Assembly: GCA_022592435.1 (NCBI GenBank)
Contig: JABYQS010000194.1
Span: 1 to 61,922 of the forward strand
Origin: Cerioporus squamosus
Taxonomy: Eukaryota > Basidiomycota > Agaricomycetes > Polyporales > Polyporaceae
Length of the DNA stretch: 61,922 nucleotides
Direction: 5' to 3'
Below are positions 36,795 through 47,464 of this stretch, in pieces. The translations under genes were made by a program, and so were the position numbers. The notes beneath the pieces were generated by a model, which did not search any database, had not been told where the DNA came from, and worked only from the letters and a program-made list of their open reading frames with translations. The first letter of the stretch is position 1; each line of letters starts with the position of its first letter.

Positions 36795-38748
36795 TCAGGA
36801 CGCGCCGCCGCCGCCGGTGTACGGAGAGTCAACCTTGTTCTCGATCTCGAGCATCGCGCAGAACGCCGCCGTCTGCGGGTTCGGATAGTACGGTGCTGCA
36901 ACAGGAGCATCGTCAACACCCACGATGAACGCGCACATCGGGACGGGACGTACGCTGCATCTTCGCGTGCGGGTCTTTGTGGTCCGGACCGGGGGCGGTC
37001 ATCGCGAACGGCTGCACGTCCTCGACCCTCGCGATCCCGCCGTCCTTGCCCGCGAGGACGTGCGTCTGCACCCACTCGAGCTCGCGTGCGACGGCGGCGC
37101 GTGCGGGGGCTTCCTCCGGGTAGGCAGATTGGTTGCGCTGGAGGGACATGTGCTGGTTGAACGCGCGTGTGATCGCGAGCCATTCGGGGTCGAAGGCGAG
37201 GATCGGAGGCGACGAGGACAAGGGGGCATGGATGTCTATGACCTGGCGTTGATGTCGGATGTGAGTTGGGGTCACGGGCGCACGGCTGGATGCGTACCTC
37301 GAGGAACTGCCTTCGAGGGAGACACTTGTCCAGCGCGAGGAACTTCGTCTCCGTTGGCGGCGGAGGCGGCGTCTCGACCTCGTCTTCCTCCTCGTCCAAC
37401 GCGATCTCGTCCGGGTTGGTCCTCTGCACCGCGCCGCTCTCCGCACCCGCGCCTACAGCGTCGCCTCCCTCCTCGTCATCGTCGATGCTGATCTCATCCG
37501 GGTTCGTCTTCTCCGCACTCGCAGTGGCACTCCCCGCCGCCTGATGCACGACCGTCGCCTCGAAGCGACAGTGCAGATGCGCCGAGAACCACCACTGCGG
37601 CCTGAGCGTGCGCAGGAGGCCCATCATGGGCGGGGAGCCGAGCGCGCCCTTGTTGATGTCGTCCCGGAAGTACGGCTTGCGTCGGAGGAGCCCGCGCAGG
37701 TCGCCGTGGTGCTCGATGCCCTGCGGCCAGTCGTGCGAGAGGAAGACTGCTGGGGAGGAGAGCTACATGGGGCGGCGCAGGTCAGCCAGAGGCCGGCAGA
37801 TGCGGACAGAGGAAGGGCGCACGAGGGAGAGACGGATGATGCTGTACTGGCGAATGTGGTATATGCTGCGCATCGTGCCGTGGTTGTACGGGATGCGCTC
37901 GTGGTGGCCTGCGGTCGCGGTGAGCACATGGCCTGTCTGCGCGCGAGGGACCCACCTAAGCGGAAGTCTCCTGGCTTGAAGATGCCCGACGCGCCTGCGA
38001 TGCGCACGCCGTTGACCTGGACGCACCCCGCGTGCCCGAGGAAGTAGATGTTCGGCGCGAGCCATCCGCCATGGTACCTGTGCGCGCGGAGTCAGCACCT
38101 GACAGAGAGTCGGATCCACCGGCAGTACTCTTCATGGGGAGCTGGCGCGACCCTGTCTGCGGGCCGCCGGGTCATGGTAACACGGGCGTACACAGCAGCG
38201 ATGAGGAAAGGCCCGAAGAGCAGATGCCCGACGCGATATGGAGGGCGGGAGACGCATTGAGAGCGCACCCGGTGCGGTCACATTAACCAGTGCCCACGCT
38301 TCGACTCTCCATGGAGAGTCTGTCTACTCGTTCTGACGTCCTCGAGACGAGTGGCACTCACAGCTCCCAGAAGTAGTTCGACGCCTCGTGGTTCCCGCCA
38401 ATAACCACCGTCAAGATCGGAGCCTTCGCCTCGCCGGTATAGTACCTACAACGCACTTGTCAGATACTCCACATCCAGAGCCGCGTACACAAGAAGCCCA
38501 CCTACTTGGCGAAGCCGCCGAGCTGCTTGTACTTGTCCGGGACGGCCATGCACTGGAGGTCGCGGTGGTTGCGGACCGCCTGGAAGTCGCCGCAGACGAG
38601 GAGGAGGTCGACGGAGTACCCGTTCTGCTGCTCGAGCGCGGCAATCTGGGCGTATATCGCGTCGAGCTCGCCGTGGCAGCAGCCTTCAATCGCGATCTGC
38701 GCGCGGGTGAGGAGGGTGGGGAGGGCGGCGTACGAGACGTACCTTCAT
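36795..38748 (-). CDS. DBR1: Lariat debranching enzyme Dbr1, U4 copy
   Basis: Fourth copy, with all motifs present. The last intron differs: its branch-like GCTGAC is changed to GTTGAC (near 36917) and it gains several bases (aacgcg near 36927), which could weaken splicing of the last exon. If that intron were retained, the ORF would read on into other sequence. Intron 2 and exon 3 match U1 rather than U2 or U3. One small change is a synonymous-looking TACGGCTTG against TAGGGTTTG near 37672. Confidence 0.9.
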
Positions 38749-39011
38749 GTTGCGCCTTCTCTCCTGCGCTCGAGGTGGTTCCAGATGACTCATTAGTAGT
38801 CTTCAGAGCCGCAAAAAGCGTCGCAACGTCTCCGAATGTCCGAGCGGCAGTCGGAGGAGGAGGAGAAGAAACAAGCGAGATGGAGGATCGACGAGGAACG
38901 CGAGGCAGAGGAAGCGCCCATGCATGCAGCGGACGAATCTATGGGCGCTTCGCAGCTTGACCTCACCTCGCCCGCTTGAAATTTGTCCCTTCCTCGTCCT
39001 CTCTTCGCAGC
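38749..39011. promoter_or_regulatory. Shared divergent promoter, DBR1/RPF2, U4
   Basis: 263-bp spacer between divergent starts, almost identical to U3 apart from scattered substitutions (for example cacctcgcccgc near 38962). Confidence 0.55.
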
Positions 39012-40566
39012 ATGTTGCGGACAGTGTGAGTGGCCTGGTATCATAGAAAGCACTCGTGCTGACACCAGTGTGGACCAGAAAACCGAAAAATGCGCGGTCG
39101 AAGCGTGTGCTGCAGGCTCGCGAGCCGAAGGAGGTCGAGGACCCCCGGACGGCCATCTTTGTGAAGGGCACGCACGCCGGAGAGAAAGTGAACGGTGTCA
39201 TGAAGGAGCTGGTGCGTCTCTCCCTCGTTCTCCTACCCATTTCACTCCTCACTGAGCAAACCCCTCCGGGCAGATGGCACTGAAAAGGCCGAACGCGATC
39301 TCGTTCTCGAAGAAGAACGCCGTGCGCCCGTTCGAGGACGCGGCGTCGCTCGAGTTCTGGGCGCAGAAGAACGACGCGAGCATGTTCGTGGTCGGGCAGA
39401 GCACGAAGAAGCGGCCGCATGGGATGACGTTCGTGCGGATGTTTGACTACCGGGTGCTGGATATGTGCGAGGTCGGGGTGGACGATTGGAAGAGCATGAC
39501 TGACTTCAAGGTGCGTTCTCTCTCCTGTTTGCGTTTGCGGTTGTCCTTCCTTCTTCCCCGTCCCTTTGGTTCGCTCGACGGTCTTCCCGCTGTGTCTGCA
39601 TCTTCTTGCAGCGGGTCCAGCTGTCCCTTTCCTGCGTTTGGCCGTGTCGCCCCAGTCTCCGTCAACCGTGCACTACGCTCTGTGAGGCACATAAGAGGAC
39701 GGAGGAGGCATGCGCTTCAGCGACGTATGAGACCTGCCGTTGTGCGCGCAAGGTCGTCGTTTGCCTATGCGAAGGCCTCGAGCGGGCGACAGCTATTGTA
39801 GTATGGCAAGATGTTGAGCATGAACGTCGTTCACCCTACTTCTCTCAGACATTGCGCTCACACTTGAAGTGGAGCTGACACTTGTACGCAGACACCGAAA
39901 GCAACACCGGGACACAAGCCGATGCTGCACTTTGCGTCGGAGCTGTTCGACTCGCACCCGCGGTTCATCCAGCTCAAGTCGATGCTTATGGACTTCTTCA
40001 ACGGCGAGGTTATCGACGCGATACATCTCGCAGGTCTCGAGCATATCATTAGCGTATCCCTCGGACCGACGCCGCCCACACTGAACGCTACGACGTCGAC
40101 GCTGCAAGCCTCCACGTCCACATCCGAGGACGTCTCCTCTCTCCCAAAGGTGCACATCCGCGCATACACGATCCGCCTGCTCAAGTCCGGGACACGCGTG
40201 CCGCGCGTCGAGCTCACGCCGATGGGGCCGTCGCTGGAGCTGTCGCTGCGCCGACACACGGACGCGGACCCGGAGCTGTGGAAGCAGGCGATGAAGCGTC
40301 CGAAGCTGCGGAAGCAGGAGGTGGAGAAGGGGCTGGGGAAGAAGCGGAAGAACCTGGAGGTGGACGAGATGGGCGACCTGCGGGGAAGGATACACGTCGG
40401 GAAGCAGGACTTGGGGAAGCTGCAGACGCGGAAAATGAAGGGGCTGAAGGCGGGGCGGGACGACATGCACGTCGACGACGAGGGCGAGGACGGGGGCGGC
40501 GAGGACGGTGGGGAGGACGGCGGGGAGGACGGCGGGCGGAGGCGGAAACGAGCGAAGGCAGCGTAG
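39012..40566 (+). CDS. RPF2: Ribosome biogenesis factor Rpf2 (Brix family), U4 copy
   Basis: Intact fourth copy, 352 aa; it is shorter than U2 and U3 only by one 12-bp GGED unit. It keeps GKQDLGKLQTRKMKGLK, and exon 4 begins at 39892. Intron 1 differs from the other copies: the TACTAAC branch site is replaced by a GTGCTGACAC version, still a plausible branch. The first half of exon 4 (GEVIDAIHLAGLEHIISVS) matches U3 and the last part matches U2. Confidence 0.94.
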
Positions 40567-40930
40567 AGCACAGATGTGCAGTAGCCGCTTACATAATACA
40601 TGGGATGGGCAGAGACAGCCGAATCCGGCGTGTGTGCGCTGTTTGCGGACAACGAGCTCCCCCGCAAAGTCGATCCCCGCGTCCCCGCTCTCGACGCCCG
40701 ACGCCCTCACCGCCGTCGCTCTCTGGCGCACGCTCCCAACCAAGGCTCTTGAGAGCACTTGCCCTACGCTCCTTTGCCCGCCATGTCCACCTTCAGTCCG
40801 TCCTCTCCCTGCGTTCTGCGCTCCTGGCTGACCTCCCTCTCCAGCTCCGCCCTTCTCCATCCCTCAGGCCGACCCGACGTCCACGTAAGTGCCCACCAGT
40901 CCTGCTCTTCCGTGTGCTCATCTCGCGTAG
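40567..40930. other. Edge of the duplication and upstream part of the membrane protein gene
   Basis: From 40567 to about 40710 the sequence still resembles the segment after RPF2 in U1-U3, but with many differences; beyond that it is unique. A candidate first exon of the next gene (ATG at 40783, donor gtaagt at 40885) does not match the phase of the exon that begins at 40931, so the true 5' end of that gene is unresolved. Confidence 0.55.
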
Positions 40931-43391
40931 GACGACCGACACGACGTCGTCCGACACCTCCACCTCGACGTCCTCGACCACCTCCACTACCACCTCCGAC
41001 ACCACCACCACCTCTTCGACGACGACCTCCACTTCGACAACGAGCTCCGACACGAGCACGAGCACGAGCACGAGCACGTCCTCGTCGACCACCACCAGCT
41101 CGGACACCTCTACCTCCTCCTCTACGACCTCGTCCTCGAGCACTTCTTCGTCTACTTCGTCCTCGACTACGACGAGCCTCCCCCCGACGACGAGCGAGAC
41201 TGCGTTCACCACTACAGACTCGAATGGAAACGTCGCCACCTCGACGTCGATCGTCATCGTCACCCCTACGATCAGCGGGTCCAGCTCGAGCGACAGCGCC
41301 AAGGGGAGCTCGAAGGGGTGAGTTTCCGTGATATTCTGTCCTTCATTGTGTCTCTCTCCCCTCCTCGCGCGCGCAACTTTGGCGTCCCTGTGTTCTCGAT
41401 CGTTCATGCGATCGCCTGTTGTATCATCTCCGTTACCTCCGTCCTGCCACGCTGCAGCTGCGTGCTATGCGCGGCATGCCTGCGTCCGCGAGCAGACGAC
41501 GAGCCACGCTCTGAGAGCTTCCATGCCCCGAGCGTCGCCGCGACGTCTGCGGGGCACTGCTCTCCCTCTTCCTTTCCTTCCGTCACCCGTGCATCCGTGC
41601 GCTATCCTACTGCTACGACTCCTGAGCGAAGTTTTCGGCGCATCGAGTCGCACCCCCTATCCGCTCCGTGAAAACATTTTCTCTGCACCGATTGTGTTTG
41701 CCGCAGCCTTTTAGCCTTTAGCGTTGGGCGCCGCAGCCGCACCTACCCTGCCATATCTCCGTGGCCAACACGTTGCGTGCTACCCTTTATCGCCCACGAA
41801 GCGTCTGCTATCCCCAGAGGATCCTCGTGCGGGCTTAGGAGCCGTTTGCGTCTGCGCCGTCCTGCCGTAGAGTCTTAGGGTCAGGCGAGCGCAGGCACTG
41901 ACAGTGTCGCTTTCTGGCCATCGGTGTCGGACGCAGCTCTGGTGTAACAGGTGCGAGCCTGCGTGCGACATCGTCGGTTGCTCGGGTTTTCTACGCAGTG
42001 TTGACTGCACTTGGGGGGTTCACACTCGAGAGCAGAGCGAGAAGATAGGGCATCCGTCTGTTCAAGTCGCATAGCATTCACGACAAGCGCCATGAGATGC
42101 CGATGAGCATTCGGTCTTCAGTCTGAACTGTTGCTATCCGCAGATTGTCCACGTATGAATGCCCCCTTTGCATCGTCGCTCACACACGCCCGCAGCTTCT
42201 TCCAAAACACGGGCGCAGTCGCCGGTGTCTTCACTGCCGTCGGCATCGTCGCGCTCGTGCTCATCGTCGCCGTGATCACTAACGCCGTCCGCCGGCGCCG
42301 CGCTAAGAAGCTCGACCGCGAGATCGCCGAGGCCGCGGCGGAGGCTGCGTACGCCCAGCCCGCGTTCACCGACGACGACTACTTCCCACCAGACGACCGC
42401 CTCGGCAAGGGCGGCAGCAGCAGCGGTGGCGGCGGCGACCTCCGCTCGATGACCACTGGCTACTCGGACACGACGCACGGCACGTACGCCCAGCCGCCCA
42501 TGGGCCACGGCGGCGAGAGTTACAACATGGCCGAGCTGAACCCGTACGAGTATGGGGCTGCTGGTGCTGGTGCTGGTGCTGCAGCAGGTGCCGCGGGCAT
42601 CGGCGCGATGGGTCTAAACCGGGCTCGCAGCATGGGCTCGAACAACCAGACGCAGCCGTACAACGCGTTCGCAGGTCCCATGCCCGGTATGCCCAACCCG
42701 TACGACGACCCCAACAACGCGTACAACCAGCCGCAAAATCCGCACTACCGCTCACCCGGCCCCGGCGCCGAGATGGATCTGCTCAACGCTGCTGGCCTGG
42801 GAGGCGGCGCTGCTGCAGGATACGCAGCCGCGCATCAGGCGTACGGCCAGGGCCAGCCCGGCGCGAACCTCGGGCGCAACCCCAGTCTCGGGCCCTCGCA
42901 GGCGACCTCGCAGTCCGAGTACAGCTCGTACGCGCAGCACCCCCAGGCTGGTTACCCGCAGGACTATAGCTCGTACCCCGCCCCGCCCGCTGCTGGGGCG
43001 TACGGCAATCCGTTCCAGCAGGGCCCGCCGCAGGGCTACCAGGCGCATCCGCCCCAAGGTCCGTCGCGGCCGACGTCGATGGCAGACCCGTATGGTGGGT
43101 ACGTTGACGATCCGCACGCGCCTGCTCCCGGATATACGGGCCCGACGCCGCCTGGGGGTGGTGTCGATGTGAAGGCGCCGTCTCCGCCCCCGGAGCGGCT
43201 GCTGGGCGGGAACTTTGCGTCGCCGCCTGCGAGCTCGGAGGGGCATGAACACCAGGATGATGGCTATCAGGACGAGGATGATTATGGGTACGAGCCGCGG
43301 CGGGTTCTGAAGGTGCGTGATTGATGTTGGTGGAGGACGGAGTGGGGTGTGCTGACGCGATGAACGAACTCGTCAGGTCGCGAATGAGTGA
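40931..43391 (+). CDS. Ser/Thr-rich single-pass membrane protein (partial 5' end unresolved)
   Basis: Likely a plasma-membrane or cell-wall-associated type I protein, with no known function. The exons I can support are 40931-41317, 42196-43312 and 43377-43391, all in phase. The first encodes about 100 residues of Ser/Thr-rich low complexity (probably O-glycosylated ectodomain), ending near TSIVIVTPTISGSSSS. The second starts FFQNTGAVAGVFTAVGIVAL, which leads into a hydrophobic helix stopped by RRRRAKK, then a long Gly/Pro/Tyr/Gln-rich cytoplasmic tail with YGGYVDDPH. The last intron (64 nt) joins RRVLK to VANE-stop. Signal peptide and start codon are not identified. The 878-nt second intron is unusually long. 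The overall layout resembles Mid2-like fungal surface proteins, but that is only an analogy. Confidence 0.75.
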
Positions 43392-44574
43392 ACTTGAACT
43401 TGATCCTGGACCTTTCCCCTCACCTCTGACTTTCTCGTGCCTGTGGACGATGCCCGGCGTGCTGCGACCGCACATCGCGTCTTGCTAATTGCGGCGGCGG
43501 CGGGTCCTGCCGCCTGTTCTATCTTGTGTGTGCTATGTCCCTGTGTCCATCGCATGTCGGTAGCCATCGCATCGTGCATCGTCCGTCCTGTCGTTGACCC
43601 GCTCCCGCTTCCGCCGCTCGATATCCAATGTTCGTTGTCTTCTTTACTGCTATTTATGCCACCCTTCTCCCTATCTCCCGCCGTCCGCGTCTCCATCATC
43701 TCTCGTCTCCCGTCTTCCTTCCACACCCGCCCTCCGCCCTCCGCCTGCTGACAGCCTAGTATGTCTGACCATGGCGCATTGCGCCTCGCTGCCTCACCCC
43801 GCGGACAGCCGACGCGTCCTCGCGAGTCGCCGGCGAAGCGTCCGTGGATACTCTATCCTCCCGTTTACTTGCGGGCCGCGATGCGCGTGCCCCCCTACCT
43901 CATCCCCTCGTCCTACTTCGTCACACACAATGCATCAAGTCGCATTGGGGATCTGCTAGGGGCGCCGTGTGCGTCTGCGGCCGGGACTTTGGTGCTGTTG
44001 CTGAGCCTATGAATGTTTTGTCTGAAAATTTGACGTCTGACGCTGTTTGTAACCCCCCCCCCCCCTTTTCTGCGCATCCCGCGTGCGTTCGCGTGTGCGT
44101 ACGACTACTGTCAGTGGATGCGTGAATGCCACTTTTCGTTTTGTTTGAGCTTGGTGGTATCGGCTGAAGTGAGGTGGGCGGGCGTATCGCTTGTCGCGGA
44201 AGCTTATGCGTGCAGCCTGAGGTCTGGGTGAGTTCGTGCCTTGGGAATTACGCCTGAAGTGAACGTGTGTCGGTCGTGATGGATTGCAGCTGTGATTATA
44301 CCCCTCCGACGCCGTTTCAGTCTGCTGGTGAGTATCATGGATCTTCGTTCCAGCTGCTTTCAGATCGTTATAGACCTCAAGAAATCCGTGAAGATATCTG
44401 GCTGGGCCGGATACACTGGAGATCACCCCTCGTTCTTCTGGAGGAAGAACCGAAGAAAACTACGAGGAGGGATGGAGTAGGAATCGGATCGTCAGGGATT
44501 GGCATCGGACATGATTCTTCTCGAGATCGACGAGCAGTTAGGCGCCGATCTCCCAATGCGTACGCGGGCGCGTA
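43392..44574. other. Gene-free stretch with a C14 tract
   Basis: About 1.2 kb with no supportable gene. A run of 14 cytosines lies at 44053-44066, a likely sequencing and replication trouble spot. Small open frames here have no recognisable features. Confidence 0.6.
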
Positions 44575-44909
44575 TGTAACCGGGCGCGGTTCCAAATAGG
44601 GCCGGTTCGGTCACACGGAAGAGCGCTCGGCAGGAGACAGGTGTACGGACTGTTGTTCTGCTCGTGAGTACGCTAGGGGAATACAGGACGACGTCCGACG
44701 GTATATGTACGACTACGATGCCAAGACAGGGTGCGTAAGGTATGAGTAAGGACAGGCGGTGGTCGGTAAGCTAGCACATGGGGGAAAGATGGGGATAGGT
44801 AAGGAGCGACGAGTAGTTGTCAATCGGAATGACATAGAATGATGGAGGATAGTGTCGGAATCTGGAACGGCCGATGTCCGAGAGAGAAGGAGGAGAGCGG
44901 CGCGTTACA
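44575..44909 (-). repeat. Putative 3' LTR of a truncated Ty3/gypsy element
   Basis: 335 bp bounded by TGTAACC at the left and GCGTTACA at the right, so on the minus strand it starts TGTAACG and ends GGTTACA. It lies directly downstream of the accessory ORF on the minus strand, with a purine-rich GGAGGGCGTA just before it, as expected for a polypurine tract. The partner 5' LTR is missing, so the call rests on position and ends only. Confidence 0.5.
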
Positions 44910-44976
44910 TACGCCCTCCGAAGGTCGTGAACGAGAGTGGACGGCCTTCCCAATCCGGTAGACCTGAATAGGCAAC

Positions 44977-45765
44977 CTAAGCGCGCTTCGGGCCAGCACG
45001 CTTCTTGCCCTCAGCCTTCGACGTCTCAGCTTCCTTGTCCTCGCTGTACTCGATCAACTCGTCGTCTTGCTTCTCAGGCTCGCCCTCCGCATCCTCGTCC
45101 TCATCCATAGCTGTGTCCTTGCGCTCCTGGGCAGGCTTCGACGACCCGCCAGACTTGGACGGCCCGGCGACCTTCGACTTGGACGACGTCTTCGAACCAG
45201 ACACGCGGACGAAGACACACTCGACGTCGCGCTCGATCGTACGAGGGTGCTGGTAGGACCTGGCAGCGTCGGCAGCACGATGGTCCTCATGCTTGCGCTT
45301 GCAATCATTGACCTTCTTGTTACGGTTGGCGTCGCGCATCTCGGCGAAATGGGCCTCGCGAGCCGCCGCAGCCCACAGCATACGATTGATGGTGTTAGTC
45401 TGGTGAGTGGTAAACTGGGGCTCGGCTTCGACGATGGGGGCAGGAGCAGGGACAGGAGGGTGGAGCTGGGCGACGAGTTCATCCGGGAGAGCGCTGCCGC
45501 GGACGGTAACGGAGTCGGTAGCGATATTGTACTCCGCGAACCGGTGAGTAACATTCTCGTCGGCATTCCACAGCTCAGTCAGCTGCTCGTATGCGCCAGG
45601 GACGCCTAAGATGAAGCCTTCGCGAGTGCCATGCTCGCGGAGGTGCCTGTTGAACTTGTGGCAGGCGTCGAAGTGTTCCGGGGCGAAGAAGTAGGGCATA
45701 CCGGAGGCGTCGAAGATGGTGATGGATGGGGCATCGCGGTCAATGAAGGCGTGGTCGATCGGCAT
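44977..45765 (-). CDS. Accessory ORF downstream of gypsy pol
   Basis: 262 aa from ATG at 45765 (MPIDHAFIDRDAPSITIFDA), on the same strand as the integrase and just downstream of it. It has no obvious enzyme motif. The N-terminal half looks folded (PYFFAPEHFDACHKFNRHLR). The C-terminal half is rich in Lys, Ser and Glu, ending KKRAGPKRA, and could be basic/nuclear. From memory, similar small ORFs are found after pol in Agaricomycete Ty3/gypsy elements, but I cannot confirm this. The frame is open up to 45993 and overlaps the integrase end in another frame. Confidence 0.6.
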   Translation of the reverse strand: MPIDHAFIDRDAPSITIFDASGMPYFFAPEHFDACHKFNRHLREHGTREGFILGVPGAYEQLTELWNADENVTHRFAEYNIATDSVTVRGSALPDELVAQLHPPVPAPAPIVEAEPQFTTHQTNTINRMLWAAAAREAHFAEMRDANRNKKVNDCKRKHEDHRAADAARSYQHPRTIERDVECVFVRVSGSKTSSKSKVAGPSKSGGSSKPAQERKDTAMDEDEDAEGEPEKQDDELIEYSEDKEAETSKAEGKKRAGPKRA

Positions 45766-45895
45766 GGTGCGGAACGAGAGTGGGATAGGAGGGCTGAGCA
45801 AGGGCGCGAGGAGTTGGTCGAGGGGTGAAGGAAAAGTTGGTGAGGCTAGTACTGACGACTTTTGCCTTTTAGTACCCTTACGACGGGCCCGATAT

Positions 45896-46890
45896 CTACA
45901 AGTCCGACACATTCGCAGCCCACCGCGTGGCTCGACATTCCCGACGAATATCTGAGGGTCTGACGGTGGCATACCGTCGCAACTGAGACACATCCGCTAT
46001 CCCTAAAGCGTCAAAGTACACGTTCAGTACGCCAAGATGCTGGACTGCGTCATATGGAACCCAGGTGCGATCTCCGGACTTCCAAACTGCCTCAAACAGG
46101 GCGTTCTCACCCGACCCCCTGTGGCTGACGATTTTGTCTATAGCCCACTCGCCGTCGCGATCCTCAAGCTCAGCAACTTGACTGTGCAGTCGTCCGGGGA
46201 AGAGACGGTCGTCGTTTGGGATGTGCACACGGAGTAACGAAGCATGGAACATGTCGTGAATGCCGCGCCGACGCAGGTTAGCAGGTAGGTCTATGCGGTA
46301 AGATGAGTTTCCGAAATCTCTCAGAATGCGGTATGGTCCGATGTATTTAGGCAGCGCGAGGTTCTTCGTGGAAATATACACCAGATCATCCACTGCGAAA
46401 GGCGACGGCCGACGTCGGCGGTTAGCGTCGCGTGTCTGTTTCACGCACGCGCTCAAGATCGAATCGTGAGCAGCCATGATGGCGTTCTTGACACGCTGCG
46501 CATAGGCTCTAACCCCCGGATATTCATCCAGTCCGGCGTTATCCCAGATCATAGCACATGGCATGCGCCCCGTGTTGAGGAAGAACGGGGCAAAGCCCGT
46601 ACTCTCGGAGCGAGCTGAGTTTATTGCAAACTCGATAGCAGGTAGCTTGCTAACCCAGTCCCGCTGGTTAGGCCTAATGCACTGCCGCAGCATCTGCTCG
46701 ACAGTGTGATTAGCACGTTCAGTCGACCCGTCTGTCTCGGGATGGTACGCGCTGGACATGCACAGTTCAATGCCAATAAGCTTGTGCAAGTGCGTCCAGA
46801 ACAAGCTAGTGAATAGTATGTCCCGATCACTCACAATCGATCTCGGTAGTCCATGATGAAGTCTGAACCTGTGAAGGCAAGTCGCAACGA
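45896..46890 (-). pseudogene. Ty3/gypsy integrase fragment with chromodomain-like end
   Basis: Open frame on the minus strand that begins inside the integrase core. RLHHGLPRSIVSDRD and AYHPETDGSTERANHTVEQM are hallmark pieces, the latter containing the last acidic residue of the DDE triad. The C-terminal part has a GPYRI/FHASLLR module and a chromodomain-like block (EWAIDKIVSHRG ... WKSGDRTWVPYD), which marks a chromovirus-type element. The upstream half of pol (protease, reverse transcriptase, RNase H, zinc finger) is absent: homology stops near 46890 at a duplicated sequence. It is a dead remnant. Confidence 0.9.
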
Positions 46891-47066
46891 CTAGCAGACG
46901 AGTGGACAACACGAGTCCTCAGTCAGTAGAGCAAAAGACTGATAGCATAGACACAAGTACCTAGCAGACGAGTGGACAACACGAGCTACAAAGTACTTGT
47001 AAGTAAAGCATAAGTAAGCATAGGTAGGCGAGTACTTACTCCTCAGTCAGTAGAGCAAAAGACTGA
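46891..47066. repeat. Interleaved duplications at the gypsy/copia junction
   Basis: A 25-bp sequence (starting ctagcagacgagtgg) occurs at 46891-46915 and 46961-46985. A 27-bp sequence (starting tcctcagtcagtagagc) occurs at 46916-46942 and 47040-47066. At the first site the two are joined end to end; at the second they are separated by 54 bp. This pattern looks like templated filler DNA at a repaired break. Confidence 0.85.
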
Positions 47067-47453
47067 GGAGACGAAGCCCAAGAGTCCCTCCTTATATACT
47101 GTGTCTGGAGTAGCATGAGTAAGCGACAGAAAGGAGAGCATAATGCTGTCTGAGTCAGAACGAGTAGGGATGACTCAGACGATGACGAAGGATGACGAAG
47201 ATATGACAAATACGTGGTCACAAGGGCATGTCTAGTACAGCCCAGAGATATCTAGAAAGAACTAGAAAGGTCCGGAGCGTTGCAGAACGCACTGGAATGG
47301 ACTGGAAACAAAGAGAAGCCAGGTAACCACATGGTTTCGTACAACGTACCCTAAAAGGAAAGGAAGAAGCATAGCCTAAGATCTAATCGTAAGAGGCTGT
47401 GCCCATAGCGCCTAATGCGCAACTAATGTCCATAGTCCATAGTAAGTTCAACA
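46940..47453 (-). repeat. 3' LTR of a truncated Ty1/copia element
   Basis: The LTR start on the minus strand (TGTTGAACTTACTATGG) is at 47453, immediately after a purine-rich GAGTGGGAG tract and 12 bases beyond the stop codon of the RNase H frame. The far end is less sure; TGATAGC at 46940 gives a TG...CA structure of 514 bp, but it lies within the interleaved duplications. A TATA-like tatatactg lies near 47094 on the plus strand. No 5' LTR is in the window. Confidence 0.6.
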
Positions 47454-47464
47454 CTCCCACTCGT

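Larger units (their letters stand above)
31054..40710 (+). repeat. Tandem segmental duplication, unit 4 (U4), terminal copy
   Basis: Fourth and last copy on the telomere side. Alignment to U3 is colinear at an offset of 10,382 bp up to about 34700. It then diverges, and resumes at an offset of 11,060 bp from about 36000, so U4 is about 678 bp longer there. Downstream of RPF2 the match to the other copies becomes patchy from 40567 and fades out at about 40710, where unique sequence starts. U4 therefore lacks the 1.3-1.5 kb tail that follows RPF2 in U1-U3. Confidence 0.93.

Noticed and set aside
40793..41407. Minus-strand open frame rich in Val and Glu (204 aa)
   Set aside because: It is the antisense reading of the Ser/Thr low-complexity exon; composition follows from the repeat, and splice-phase evidence supports the plus strand.
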